Shown piece by piece: positions 43,025-52,899 of a DNA stretch of 64,000 nt. The number at the start of each line of letters is the position of its first letter. The stretch's first letter is position 1. The stretch comes from Druceiella hillmani (lineage: Eukaryota; Arthropoda; Insecta; Lepidoptera; Hepialidae). Both the position numbers and the translations under genes were made by a program. The stretch lies in assembly GCA_039881145.1 (NCBI GenBank), contig JAYKKI010000154.1:590745-654744 (forward strand), read 5' to 3'. The notes under the pieces are model-generated. The model saw nothing but the letters and a program-made list of their open reading frames with translations. It searched no databases and had not been told where the DNA came from.

Positions 43025-44085
43025 TTGTTTTTTTAATGAGTTAAAAAAAACATCACTTTGATACTTATCCATTGGTTAATCACGCAATTGAATTGGTGAA
43101 AGCTGTTTCTAAAACATATTTCAATATATTTTGACGACGAAACGGCAATTATTCAACAAATTGATTACTCGTAAAAGGCACTAAAAGAACTAATATAATT
43201 GCGTCCTTTATGAAACATCCATAGCCGTAATACGAAAATACCTTGTGTTTTAATTATGAAATGAAATGCAAATCAATTTTGAATACATTCGGAGTGTTAA
43301 TAATTCCGTTTGATAAGCCAGTAGGTTAGTACCAACAAAATGTATTCTCAATATTTAAATTTTTAAGTATATGCAAATTAATCAATCTTATAAAAAATCA
43401 TAATTTATAATCATAACTGACTATTTGAAACACTGTGTTCTGTGTTAAAGTTGATAACACAATAGGTAAAGAACATAATGTGGATTTTACCAGTCAATGT
43501 TTATTAAATTCTTATTTAATATCGTATCGCAACATAAATTATTAATTAAAAACAAATTTTAATCGTATAATTGTTTTGCCATAAGCTATTTATTGTATTA
43601 GAAAATAAAAACATGAGTAAATATTATACCAAAAATGGTAATATATAAATAAACACTCATTGGAGTTTTGTAGGAATTCTACCTGCTCCAGTCGTATTGG
43701 CTGTCCTATTTATAACAACTAGACAATGACACGCAAATACTGAAATTTAAATATCGTCGGTCAACGTCATACCGGTTAATCTGTCGTGCACTTTTGTTGG
43801 TGGTACAAAATCGAATTCTGACTTCTATGAAGGCACCACTCCATGAAGATGAGTGTCAAGGAATTACAATTTTACGTCGACTCCAAACGGTAGTCTAGGT
43901 TTTTTTTTAATATTAAATTATTATTTTAAATTAGTATTGTATATATTTTTCTGATTTGTTTCATATTTTTATTCAACTTTTTATTTTTTTTTTTAATAGA
44001 ATATACCGGCATGTCCACCACTACCACTATACCAAGCTTTCGCATTGTATAGCCTGTGTTAACATATTGTTTTTTTATGATTAAA
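43025..44085. other. A+T-rich stretch, nothing recognised
   Basis: No gene or clear repeat seen. Confidence 0.4.
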
Positions 44086-44165
44086 CGGGCCTATAGTGCA
44101 ATGACTAAGGCATTAATACCTAATTAAATAGCCACGGGTTTGATTTCCGGCGAGAGAAAATTGCA
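44086..44165 (+). mobile_element. tRNA-derived SINE
   Basis: Pol III boxes at tRNA spacing: A box TAGTGCAATGA (44094-44104) and B box GGTTTGATTTCC (44137-44148), 43 bp start to start. The surrounding 'ctaaggcattaatacc' and 'gccacgggtttgatttccgg' follow the usual pattern of arthropod tRNA-derived SINE heads ('taaggcatc...', 'cacgggttcgattcccgg'). The anticodon region does not form a proper stem, so it is not a functional tRNA. A body of unknown length continues downstream ('gcagtgcacgcgact'). Confidence 0.6.
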
Positions 44166-45224
44166 GTGCACGCGACTTTGAAAAATCTCACATATCTGCA
44201 TGGACATTTATCCAAAATTCTTCACCCTGATTTTATTTAATAAAAGTTTATAGCAATAAATATTTATAAAATAATATCTTCACTGTTATATGGAACAAGA
44301 CATATTTATTTAATATTTTTATATGTTTGACACTAAAGAGATATGAATGAATACTAAGGTATTGTCACTTGTCTTGAAAATAAAACCCGTTGACCATAAA
44401 TTGTAATTCTACTCGTCCCTCTCTTTCTTATATAGACTGTTTAAATAATCAGAAACCAATACAGAAATAACACATAATTTTAATATTTATTTTTTGCATA
44501 CAATACCAGTATTCTCCCTAAAATTATTTAAAATAATGCGTAAGTTTTTTTTATTATGGTTTTTATATATATTAAATAGACAGCTAATGTTTTTCTTCGT
44601 CAGAGAATGTAAGTCACTAAATGAACTCCAAATTGAAAAAAAATATTCTTAAAACAAAAAAAGAGTGAAAAAATGTAAAGTTTAAAAAACTAAAAAATAA
44701 TCTTTACACGTAAAGATTTTTTTCAGAAGCGAAAAGATGTCTCTGATGAAAAAAACTAAGTTTTATGTAGAAAAAAACGGTGGGATGCTCTTGACTTACA
44801 TTTTCATAATGACTTCCTTTATAAATAGCTAGCGATAAAAAATTACGACAACTGATATCACACACCCATGCTTTTTAAATGAAAATTAATTTGTTTGTCA
44901 TCATAGATATCATTTGGCTCTTGACCTGCCTTGAAATCTTTATATTTAAAGATATTTTTCTATTTTTCAGTTCATATTGCTATAAAAGCCGTTCTTTAGA
45001 CTAAAATATTATACATTTACCTGCGAACCGATTTCCAAACTACTTAGTTACGGTTGACTCGAAAAGATTACTTTTGTCCTGATAAGTACACCGTATATAA
45101 AAAACGAAATAAAATAGAGATGAGCTTTATAAAGTACCTGTAACAAAGATTGTTTCTGTTTTTCATTCAGGTGATTTTGGTTCTCAAAGTGAATAGAAAT
45201 TATTAAGGAACTAAATTAGAATTC
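44166..45224. other. A+T-rich stretch, nothing recognised
   Basis: No gene seen. The beginning may be the body of the SINE. Confidence 0.4.
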
Positions 45225-45735
45225 TCAACCGTTTCTGAAAAAAATCACTAACGAATCTCCGAATTAAATGAAAAACCACTTTACCTTTTTCAAAAGAATT
45301 ATTCAATTTAATGCACAAATGAACTTATATGTATAGTAGACATGTTCCTTTTTATGCGTTGTTTATAATTACTGCGTCAAATATGGAGAAAACCTTTAAG
45401 AACTTTAAAATAATTTTAACCCGATTATCAAAATATAATATACTCAATTTGGTGCACAGAATAACCTATACGAATAAAAGACGTTCTTTTTTACGCGATG
45501 TATGTAAACATGCAGGTGTAACAAAATACATCTCTATTATTTACACAGACGATTCTCCGCATCAATATATAGAAAACGTTTAAGAACTACATTTCGATTC
45601 TCAACCGGTTATCAAAATACACTGTTGAATTGCGATTCTAAAAAAAAATATAATTTTTCAAAAATACTTTTCAAGCATATTCAATTTGATGCACAGAATC
45701 ACCTGTACGAATAATATACATGTTCTTTGTTCCCT
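45225..45735. repeat. irregular tandem repeat with two alternating modules
   Basis: Module A ('tcaattt.atgcacaga' to 'tgttctttttta') occurs at about 45303, 45444 and 45680. Module B ('gaaaac.tttaagaact' to 'tatcaaaata') occurs at about 45389 and 45572, with a partial one at about 45225 ('tctcaaccgtttctgaaa'). Spacing between A modules is 141 and 236 bp. The order B-A-B-A-B-A indicates an old, decayed tandem array. A further diverged A module lies at 47910-47967. I cannot name the family. ORFs across it on either strand are short. Confidence 0.65.
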
Positions 45736-46351
45736 GTATATTAATATTTTATTTAAATACGAAATGATTTTAAATGAAAACTTTGTCCAGTGCCTTGGAT
45801 GAATTTCTTTCATCGATTTCTGAACAAAATAAACTAAAATTGAGGTAATCCCTGAAAACGTATGAGTATACACCGCATCTAAATGATTTTAATTATTTGT
45901 GAAACAAACTTCTATATCTTGTATATTTACGTAATCGAATTCGGTAATTACCGGAATATAATAATTTAGAAAAATGATAAGACATAAATTGAAATAATTC
46001 ACATTTTAAAGCGTGACTAAAATTTTATTACGTTAGTTTTAAAGGTTTGCAAAACTATGGATGTTATTGCATTGCGCCAATGATAAATTTTAAGGTGAGT
46101 TCTCTAAAACTTTTTTTCATGTATTTTAAACGTAACTAATCATATTTTGAAAGCGTATACATATTTAAAATAAAAACTCGCGTAAAACAGAATACGATAT
46201 TTATGTTGGAATCGAAGATAACTTAATAAAAAAATGTGTTGAGAAAATATTTAATACGTAGAAATAAAACCTTTGAACCACATCCGTTAACTACAAAGTA
46301 GATTAGAATGATATGTCTTAATATAACTAAGGAACAATCAAGAAAGCATTT
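45736..46351. other. A+T-rich stretch, nothing recognised
   Basis: No gene or repeat seen. Confidence 0.4.
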
Positions 46352-46459
46352 AATATATTTGGCGTTAATTTTATAGAAATTCATTATAGCCTAGGTCGTG
46401 GTTAAGAATTTACATAAAATAGAAATAATACTACATCACGTAGTTTTATTTAGTTGTGA
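46352..46459 (+). repeat. hammerhead-bearing dispersed repeat, copy C (core deleted)
   Basis: Has the lead-in 'aatatatttggcgttaattt' and then, from 46389, 'gcctaggtcgtgg' and 'actacatcacgtag' as in the other copies. The CTGANGA core and stem II are missing: 'aattcattata' joins directly to the second half of stem III. This is a deletion of about 40 bp ending inside the ribozyme motif. Confidence 0.75.
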
Positions 46460-47801
46460 ATAGAAATTAAGGGATGAAGAAAGCAATAAAACGGTGTCAA
46501 AAATATTTAACGGCATACAATTTTTAATAAATTTGGGTTTAATTATTACACACGAATTTAAAATGTTACCATTGTTTTTTATTTATTTTATTAGTATTTA
46601 TATTGGTAAATAAATAAGAGAACATTCCTGTTCCATATTTTTGTTCCCATTATTGTTCCGAAACTTATTGTTTTGACAATAAGTCAAAAGATAAGTTTCA
46701 GTATGTCGATCAATAAATCAAATATTTATTAATTTTTCTGGCTTTTTATGGTGATAAAACTTTTTGCTGTAGAAATTTCGCTGAAAATTATTTACTAAAG
46801 GTTTTTTTCAAATAATAATTAAATATAAGCAATGTGTCTGTTAACGGCAACACGAAATATTATAACCTAAAATTATGCTAATTCTCCACGTAATATTTAA
46901 TTATTTAAAATAACTATTCAAACAAAAGTTGGAAGTTAAAGGATTGTATTATATTTCTATTATAGTAATTAAATATAATGGTAAATATTTCAGAATTTTT
47001 CGCGAATACTCCCGCCGTATCTGATTTGAACCAAAACCGTTGTTTAATTATTGTATAGTGTACAATTCATTCCAATCATTTATCATCTAATCTTCTTGCT
47101 ATCAGTTCCATTTAAACATCTCTTATTAGGATAAGAGTTTACGTCCTATCTCATTCTAATCAAAACAGCGATATTAAAAATGTTTACCAGTATAATTACC
47201 ACTTTAAAGTAACTTTGTTGCACGCATCCATAATTTTATTATAAATTATCATGAGACTATTACCATTGCACCAAAACAACAGTTATCATTCTTTGATATC
47301 AGGATTTGAAGCAATAATCTAAATGTTGTGTCGTTTATTAAGACAATTTATCTGCACAATTCATTACTCTCTTTTAACGATGTTGCCATAAATTGCGTCC
47401 CGATACGAATAGGGCATGGCAAATTTACATGACTCGCGATGAGTAAAGCGTTTTATTTCTTTCCGTTTGCTAACCGCATCCGTGAGTGAATAAATAAGAA
47501 TTCACATTCATAAATCGTGCTGTTAGGGGGCATTAATTGTTTATGATTGAACAATTGAACAACATGTAAACTAAAGTAAGTTCTATATATTTATCATATT
47601 CGTTTGGCGAATGTGACAGAAATTCATATTCCATTCATACATTCTCATCGTTATATTAATTGGGAATTTAAGCATTCCTTCCTTTTAATTTAGTTTTCTG
47701 CACGATTTTAAAAAATTCCGAACAGTTGGGACGGAATCCTGTAGCTGAGACTACTCTGCCTGACCATCCAATATTAGCAATTAACAGCTACAAAATAAAT
47801 A
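46460..47801. other. A+T-rich stretch, no supported gene
   Basis: No gene or recognised repeat. Confidence 0.4.
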
Positions 47802-48131
47802 TTACGTATGGTGTGTAATACTCGTATATTTGAAGGTCGTTTCTGTAAAAAAATATATTTTTCTTTTCAAAAACAATGAAGAATTGTCACATAATAGATT
47901 CTGCTCAGTTTCATGCACAGAATCTGCTATGTGAGTAATAAACACACTTTTGTTACTGTGCACATATGCACATAGGTTGTAACAAGAAAAAACTATTGTC
48001 CATAAAAGTGATTTTGCAAACCGAAACAAGTGTATTTGAATCGCTTTCGCGTAATGTAATTCTTTTTTATTGAGATCGCTATTCAGAAATTTTTGAAAAT
48101 GTTTATAGCAATGTTTGTCTTTTCGTTCCAT
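47802..48131 (-). CDS. 109-codon ORF overlapping a repeat, unrecognised
   Basis: This is the second longest ORF in the window after the one at 22399 and the longest that is not a repeat translation. It begins with ATG, MERKDKHCYKHFQKFL, and is basic at the N terminus. I recognise no domain. The middle overlaps, in antisense, a diverged copy of module A of the 45.2-45.7 kb tandem repeat (47910-47967), so at least part of it is repeat-derived. No promoter or splice sites stand out. A decayed transposon ORF or chance are both more likely than a host gene. Confidence 0.2.
   Translation of the reverse strand: MERKDKHCYKHFQKFLNSDLNKKELHYAKAIQIHLFRFAKSLLWTIVFSCYNLCAYVHSNKSVFITHIADSVHETEQNLLCDNSSLFLKRKIYFFTETTFKYTSITHHT
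47910..47967 (+). repeat. isolated diverged copy of tandem-repeat module A
   Basis: 'tttcatgcacagaatc' followed by a 'gagtaataaacacac' and 'tttgttactgtgca' run parallels the 45680 copy ('tttgatgcacagaatc', 'gaataatatacatg', 'tttgttccctgtata'). Confidence 0.5.
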
Positions 48132-48457
48132 TTATCCTTTCAATTATTCACAAAAAAATAAAAATGAAATTATTAAATTCAAAAGTATAATTATTGGTAC
48201 CTAACTAATGAAATATCTTTTATGATCTTAAGTTTCTATTTCATCACGTAGTATTATATGTATAAAAAACCATAATCAGGTTTCATCATATATTAACTTA
48301 CACCGTGTATCCCACATTTCCAAAGGCAATCGCAGTTCAGACGAAATAATGTACAAAATTATCTCTCCTTTATAAACGCTGCAACAATATTACTAGGCGA
48401 ACGGATTTTGTTATTTCATATTCGGGCTGGATTTACACAGAAACTATTTTAATGTAT

Positions 48458-48459
<2 letters not shown>
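48132..48459. other. A+T-rich stretch, nothing recognised
   Basis: No gene seen between the ORF at 47802-48131 and the next (TA)n array. Confidence 0.4.
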
Positions 48460-48490
<31 letters not shown>

Positions 48491-48491
48491 C

Positions 48492-48568
<77 letters not shown>
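48460..48568. repeat. (TA)n microsatellite with an inner (CA)n
   Basis: (TA)n interrupted once by about 12 bp of (CA)n at 48512-48524. Confidence 0.95.
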
Positions 48569-48569
<1 letters not shown>

Positions 48570-48939
48570 TTACAAATTCATGCGATTCATGGTGCGTACC
48601 AAAGAAGAGTCAACATTATTCAATATACTAATCAGAAGAAAACACAAATGGCAAAAAAATATGTTTTACCCTGTTCCGTACGATCTTTTGTTATTTTACG
48701 TGCCACTGTTTGTTTTTAGTTTGAGTTTAGCGACTGTGTTCGCGTGAAATTCGGAGTAAGAAAAGTTATTAGGAATATTCTTGTTTCCTTTTTCTCTCTC
48801 AAAACTCTATGAGCATAAAGTTTGCTAAAAAGCTAATAGATAGCGTTAGCAGCCAAATCGGTTTCGCCATTTCTTATATTAGCGTGCACAATGAACGAAA
48901 AATAAGATTCACGTATCTTTTTTATTTGCGCACGGTATG

Positions 48940-49080
48940 AAATGAAGCCTAAATATTAGCCCAAACTAATCTAAATACATCACTGCATCACTGAAAATCT
49001 CGTCGAAATCGCTTCAGCCGTTGATAAACAGACGAACAGACAAATATACAAAAACTCTAAAATTTTAGTACGTAGCACTT
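48940..49080 (+). mobile_element. retroposon 3' end remnant
   Basis: The sequence 'cgtcgaaatcgcttcagccg' followed by 'ttgataaacagacgaacaga' resembles the 3' terminal signature ('atcggttcagccgttt...aaacagacagacagac') seen on many insect interspersed elements, which I associate with non-LTR retrotransposon ends. A leader and (TA)n array follow at 49083-49211. No reverse transcriptase sequence is visible upstream, so it would be a short truncated or non-autonomous copy. Confidence 0.45.
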
Positions 49081-49082
49081 AG

Positions 49083-49114
49083 TTTTATTTAAAATTATTC
49101 AATGTAATATATAA

Positions 49115-49163
<49 letters not shown>

Positions 49164-49164
49164 G

Positions 49165-49211
<47 letters not shown>
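49083..49211. repeat. (TA)n array with a conserved leader, copy 1
   Basis: The array (49108-49211) is preceded by 'ttttatttaaaattattcaa'. The same leader, with one change, precedes the array at 49843-49909. Confidence 0.85.
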
Positions 49212-49212
<1 letters not shown>

Positions 49213-49560
49213 GGGTATTACAAATTTAGATTAAATATAATGCGGATTCCAGGAGTTAACTAAAATTATTAAACCCATTCCATTTTTACGGGATGTATTT
49301 GTTGTGTATATACTTTCAATTTTCTTTCGTGATCTTTTTTGTTTCAGGTAAATCATTTCTGTAAAATTTTGTTACTTATCTATTGTTTGAATTAAATTTT
49401 TTAAATAAGGTATATTTATGTCACGAGTGAAGCAAAATAGAACTATTTTTCATTAGTCGAATTTTTTTTGATTTTCTTTAAATGCAAATAATCTAAACAA
49501 TCACACAATGACGAAAAGTTATTTTTATTTTAACTTAGTACGTAATATTAATATAGAATA
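49212..49560. other. A+T-rich stretch, nothing recognised
   Basis: No gene or repeat seen. Confidence 0.4.
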
Positions 49561-49614
49561 AAATAGACCTTATGTAATGTCACGTATACGTGACATTACA
49601 TAAGGTCTATTTTG
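49561..49614. repeat. perfect 54 nt palindrome without a loop
   Basis: 49561-49587 is the exact reverse complement of 49588-49614. The centre is 'cacgta|tacgtg'. This is the longest loop-free perfect palindrome in the window. It has no gene context. Confidence 0.97.
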
Positions 49615-49818
49615 CCTCTTCATATTGGTTCACGATTGATTAAAATATATTCTGTATAAATTATTCACTCCCATTATATAAGTCATATGTCACCCAAATA
49701 CCGTTTTATAATAAAATTTATTACGTATAAATTTTAGAGATTTCATTTAAAGAAACTTTCATTGAAATATTATAACTTTGGCCAGTCTACATGCAAATAT
49801 TGTTTATTTAAAAAAAGT

Positions 49819-49844
49819 TTTGTTTAAAATTATTCAATTATAAA

Positions 49845-49909
<65 letters not shown>
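49819..49909. repeat. (TA)n array with a conserved leader, copy 2
   Basis: Leader 'ttttgtttaaaattattcaa' followed by (TA)n at 49843-49909. It shares its leader with the array at 49083. Confidence 0.85.
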
Positions 49910-49913
<4 letters not shown>

Positions 49914-50595
49914 TTATTTATTAGGGCCAAATATTTAATACTAATGACATTGTAAGTCTAAATTTTTTTAATTTCCGTTGTCGATACAATTATTCAGTAA
50001 ACCACTTCTTAATGAATAAATTTGCTGAAACACATTCGGATTTGATTTTATATTCCAACTTGTCAAGATTTGCTTTGCCAAACGTAACACTTCCTCGTAT
50101 AAATAAAATCCATTTTTTTCAAACAAAATAATTAGATCGAAGTCTCGAAAATCGAAGACTCAAATCGAAGGGAAACACGTTAGAAGTGAAACATAATGGA
50201 AGCTTTACATTAAGTATACTATTTTGAAAACTGACCATTTCCTTTTATTGAGAAGGAAAACTAACGCAAAGGAAAAATAAAACTGCAATATTTCAATTGA
50301 TGTCACGCGTAGCGACATAAAGATCTGTCAGAACTGTGGAGCACTGACCTTTTCGACTGACGTTGAGAAATGATAAATACCACAAGCACGTACAATTTTC
50401 ATAATACAAAAATTATGATTAATCGTCATAGCTTTCAGTGCATATGCCTATAATATTGTATGATCATTCGGTTCACACAACTACAAAAGAGGAAATGGCT
50501 TTATCCTTCGACACAACTTTGCTCACAAATCAAACAGAGTTCCTTATTTAAAAGAAAATGTAAATATACTATAGATAATCCTGTATTTTCTGATA

Positions 50596-50600
<5 letters not shown>
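49910..50600. other. A+T-rich stretch, nothing recognised
   Basis: No gene seen. A 74-codon ORF at 50460-50684 runs into the next (TA)n array. Confidence 0.4.

Positions 50601-50601
<1 letters not shown>

Positions 50602-50653
<52 letters not shown>
50602..50653. repeat. (TA)n microsatellite
   Basis: 52 bp of uninterrupted TA. Confidence 0.95.
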
Positions 50654-50657
<4 letters not shown>

Positions 50658-51037
50658 AATCGTAAGTCATTCATTTTTATCTAAACCTATTTTAAATCTG
50701 TAAAACGTGTTTTGTATAACGTGTTTTTGCAAACAAATATAACTTGGGAATGAAGTGTAAGTGACAGAGTATATCAAGGTGAAAAAATATTTAAATATTT
50801 GGTATTGTCGTTTTAAATTTGTTTGTACAAAGGTAACTTAAAAATACTGAGCTATGTCGTGTGGAATTATTTATAAAAATAAATAGCATTTAATATTTTC
50901 ATCACTTTTATTTTATTTTAACAACAACAAGTGCCTAGCTGATCGGTGCATAGTAATTACACAAAGGTATAGCGTACTTATATCCATCAATAAATGACGC
51001 TACGTGCATTTTTTTTACCCACACATATATTGGCAAA

Positions 51038-51106
51038 ATGAGCATGGTCAGAGGTGAATTGTAAAGTGCAATAAATACTTTACAATTCACCTCTGACCAT
51101 GCTCAT
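51038..51106. repeat. perfect inverted repeat, 30 bp stem
   Basis: Arms 51038-51067 and 51077-51106 are perfectly complementary with a 9 nt loop. Immediately after it comes a GAA-rich run (51109-51126). Confidence 0.95.
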
Positions 51107-51203
51107 CTGGAAGATAGAAGAAGAGGTCGGTGAGTTATAAAGATTAGGATACAAGTAGAAATTCAGCGTACGTTGGAAAATGTCGAAAGCATCAGTCCAC
51201 ACA

Positions 51204-51243
51204 GCAGATTACCAATGAGGTATCCACCTCATTGGTAATCTGC
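51204..51243. repeat. perfect inverted repeat, 18 bp stem
   Basis: Arms 51204-51221 ('gcagattaccaatgaggt') and 51226-51243 are perfectly complementary with the loop 'atcc'. It lies 98 bp after the 30 bp stem and adjoins the GAA-tailed segment. Confidence 0.95.
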
Positions 51244-51385
51244 CTCGTAATCAAATAAAGAAGACCTTGCACTGCACATTGAAGACCTTGGTGTATTATG
51301 CAACAGGCCAATAATTTCGATGTGACCATCACGACCACACTGCGACGAGTGTAACGACAAAGGAGAAGAAGAAGAAGAATACAAA
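51228..51385 (+). mobile_element. retroposon-like 3' end with (GAA)n tail
   Basis: A GC-richer segment ('gtgaccatcacgaccacac', 'tgcgacgagtgtaacgac') ends in 'aaaggagaagaagaagaag' at 51359-51380, like the simple-repeat tails that close several insect non-LTR retrotransposons. The competing reading is a minus-strand exon: the tail then serves as a polypyrimidine tract, an AG at 51340-51341 as acceptor and 51339-51228 as a 112 nt exon, with a 121 nt GT-AG intron to 51107. Two of the three frames of that exon look protein-like and one stops just before the donor. I favour the retroposon because both pyrimidine tracts are GAA repeats. Confidence 0.35.
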
Positions 51386-51389
51386 ATAT

Positions 51390-52635
51390 AGAAGAAAAAA
51401 GTCACTGCTTTATTATTAAAATTTCTAATCAATTACAATAATTTATCAGACATGTTTCACAATATTATACCGTTGAGGTTTCATGACAAGTTTTCAGTTT
51501 CCTGTTCGTTACTATACGTTTAAAAATTAATTATCTACTAGTATTTTATATGTGTCAATTACCTGTAATTTACATTATACTCAACACATTCGGGACCCAT
51601 TCGAACGAGAGCGTTGCCTACGAGGCGAAATTTGGTTACTAACCTGTGCCTTATAAAATGTTACATTTTTTTACACAGCTGGCAAAAACATTATTCAGAT
51701 AACTCACAAATTATTATGAATCTTCCAGGTTAATATTCACTGCGTAATTTTAGTCATTGTAAATCTTTAATTTGTGTATCCGGATATTTTATCTAAATGG
51801 TTTCGATCTTGTTAAAGCTTTTTTAGGTTGTATTCAAATCGATGTTTTCCTGTCCGGGGACATTTTCTTTTCTAATGAAAACTAGGTGTATAGTACATCT
51901 AAATCTTTTGATTCATAGATGAAAATTTCTGTAACAAACGAAATCTTCGGAATGGCAAAATAAATTTCTAATACATCCGCAGAGAATCTCCAAATGGTAA
52001 TAACAGACTTAATAACGCTATTTTCTATGTACTACATAAAATATTTAATCAGTTTTAACACATAAATTACGCGTGAAATTGTTTAATTTTATGATGACAT
52101 GGTAAAAGAAAAGATAGAACTACTTGAAGTGAATTAACTTTGCTATTCAGTGAAACAGATAAATGAAATTTATGTAAACTCATTTCGGATTTATTTGTAA
52201 ATAATATTATCCACTATAGGGAGACATTTGTATAATAATAATTAATTTAAACGACAAATTGATAAATATCAATTAACAGTCATTACGATGAGTTTATTTT
52301 AAAAACTGACGATAGTATTTTTAATAATTTAAACTTTTGAGCGAATTTATAATCATATAATAACATTTTTAATTAAAGATTTTCTAATGACAATAATTTT
52401 GATTTACGAATTGTGAACAACCTTGACATTGTAATAAGGTTGACTTGTTATCCTTTTTTTTTTTAACATTCTTATATACAACTATGTAAATGAAAGGGAT
52501 AGTTAAATAAGTCAAGTTCACCATCGATCGCTCGTTTATGTAATATTGCCACATTTCTTACGCATAAATAAAATATATAGGTTTATGTATGTCCGTGTTA
52601 ATGTTTACGACCATTTTTAAATTTCAGAAAAAGTA
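51390..52635. other. A+T-rich stretch, nothing recognised
   Basis: No gene or repeat seen. Confidence 0.4.
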
Positions 52636-52899
52636 TTAATATTTAAGAAAAACTATAAGTCTATTGCAATCTACCCATGATGCACTATTACGGATCGTAG
52701 TGCCGCTATTTAGTGATGCAATGCAAATACGTTTGATATATGCATTTGAACTCGTTGCGGTACTTTCCATAGCATTATCTTTCGGAATGTCGTAGCTGAT
52801 ACTGGAGTTGTAGATATTGATTATTAATTGTTGGAAAAAGCCATTCAAAGAGTACGTGTCATTGTAAGAATTTACTTTTAAAAGCCAATTACATAACAT
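52636..52899 (-). CDS. 87-codon ORF, unrecognised
   Basis: ATG-started on the minus strand (MLCNWLLKVNSYNDTYSLNG). The middle has a mixed, Ser/Asn/Thr-rich composition that is less A+T-biased than its surroundings (for example KDNAMESTATSSNAYIKR). There is no signal peptide, domain or motif I know. An acceptor-like 'atctacaactccag' inside it could mean that only the 3' half is an exon. No neighbouring features support a gene, and chance cannot be excluded. Confidence 0.2.
   Translation of the reverse strand: MLCNWLLKVNSYNDTYSLNGFFQQLIINIYNSSISYDIPKDNAMESTATSSNAYIKRICIASLNSGTTIRNSASWVDCNRLIVFLKY

Noticed and set aside
51228..51339. Minus-strand exon with a short GT-AG intron
   Set aside because: The polypyrimidine tracts are GAA-repeat tails of probable retroposon fragments, and one plausible frame stops just before the donor. 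Kept only as an alternative.
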